Origin: CAZEVI01 sp964515615
Lineage (GTDB): Bacteria > Patescibacteriota > UBA1384 > XYA2-FULL-43-10 > CAINNR01
DNA: 5,817 nt
Assembly (NCBI GenBank): GCA_964515615.1
Contig: CAZEVI010000039.1
Location: 1 to 5,817, forward strand
Reading direction: 5' to 3'
The notes under the pieces: model-generated
Database searches by the model: none
Told to the model about the DNA's origin: nothing
The model's input: only the letters and a program-made list of their open reading frames with translations
Shown here: positions 5,575 through 5,817 of the stretch, piece after piece
Layout of the letters: each line of letters opens with the position of its first letter
Numbering within the stretch: the stretch's first letter is position 1
Program-made: the position numbers and the translations under genes

Positions 5575-5817
5575 TTATTTGTAGCCCGGTTCGCGAATCG
5601 TTGCTAAATTTTGGCCGACGTAACCGATAATCGGATAAAGTGACAGACAAAAATCCTCCAAACCAATTCCCTGCTTATCGCTGATAAACCAGTCGGGAAC
5701 AACAAACCCGTCTTCGGCAAATCGCCGCGCCCAAAGAGCCTCGCAACGGAAAATAACAGCGTACGGCAAATAGTCGACAAACTTTTGGTAATTTTTAGTG
5801 TCGTATGGAAGTGGCGC
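5575..5817 (-). CDS. C-terminal end of a probable DUF2207 membrane protein (partial)
   Basis: The frame is open from the right edge of the window to a TAA at 5575, giving the last 80 residues of a longer protein; the start lies outside. A TTG at 5769 is only an internal codon, because the frame continues upstream of it without a stop. The segment NYQKFVDYLPYAVIFRCEAL followed by WARRFAEDGF resembles the C-terminal signature of DUF2207 predicted membrane proteins (F-x-x-Y-LPYA, then W-x-x-x-F). The membrane helices and the large extracytoplasmic part expected of that family would be upstream and cannot be seen. The last about 45 residues (after VVPDWF) are not distinctive. Its function is unknown. 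It precedes lepB by 16 bases and probably shares its transcript. Confidence 0.6.
   Translation of the reverse strand, partial: APLPYDTKNYQKFVDYLPYAVIFRCEALWARRFAEDGFVVPDWFISDKQGIGLEDFCLSLYPIIGYVGQNLATIREPGYK

Noticed and set aside
86..5577. Recoded UGA (genetic code 25)
   Set aside because: All six genes end in TAA or TAG and no gene needs an in-frame TGA to be read; glycine uses GGN codons. Lack of TGA stops in six genes is too small a sample to mean more.
5575..5769. A complete 64-codon gene starting at TTG 5769
   Set aside because: The frame stays open upstream to the window edge, and the residues just before the TTG belong to the same conserved F-x-x-Y-LPYA motif, so this is the end of a longer gene.

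Overview
The window carries six protein-coding genes of a bacterial housekeeping region. It is AT-rich (by eye). The genes best fit a member of the Patescibacteria (Candidate Phyla Radiation), though no lineage-specific marker proves this. The hints are a short S20 starting MPLTSSAKKAL with a Lys/Ala-rich tail, an S15 with an extra basic N-terminus, weak or absent Shine-Dalgarno sites before several genes, a compressed nrnA-rpsO-pnp cluster, a DHH phosphoesterase with an enlarged N-terminal domain, and a DUF2207-lepB pair. All six genes end in TAA or TAG and none contains an in-frame TGA, so there is no sign of the UGA=Gly code known from Gracilibacteria and Absconditabacteria.

Layout from left to right: a palindromic repeat element at the left edge (1-80); pnp (PNPase, minus); a structured 5' leader and promoter for pnp; rpsO (S15, minus) with its own leader and promoter; an NrnA-like DHH/DHHA1 phosphoesterase (minus), whose true start is set by a good internal promoter; a divergent intergenic region of about 430 bp holding a second, different palindromic repeat (4307-4399) and the rpsT promoter; rpsT (S20, plus); a bidirectional hairpin terminator; lepB (signal peptidase I, minus); and the C-terminal end of a probable DUF2207 membrane protein (minus, cut by the right edge).

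How the genes work together: pnp and the nrnA-like gene form an RNA-decay pair. PNPase shortens RNA phosphorolytically to oligonucleotides, and NrnA-family enzymes hydrolyse the remaining nanoRNAs. rpsO sits between them as in the widespread infB-rbfA-nrnA-truB-rpsO-pnp order, here without rbfA and truB. rpsO, pnp and nrnA each have a recognisable promoter, and both rpsO and pnp have leaders of roughly 120 nt with stems. This fits autoregulation as known for S15 and PNPase in other bacteria, but here it is inference. lepB and its upstream neighbour belong to envelope and secretion functions.

I found no evidence for a novel defence, mobile or biosynthetic system. The points most worth checking are the two repeat elements, the pnp and rpsO leaders, and the insertion in the DHH protein.
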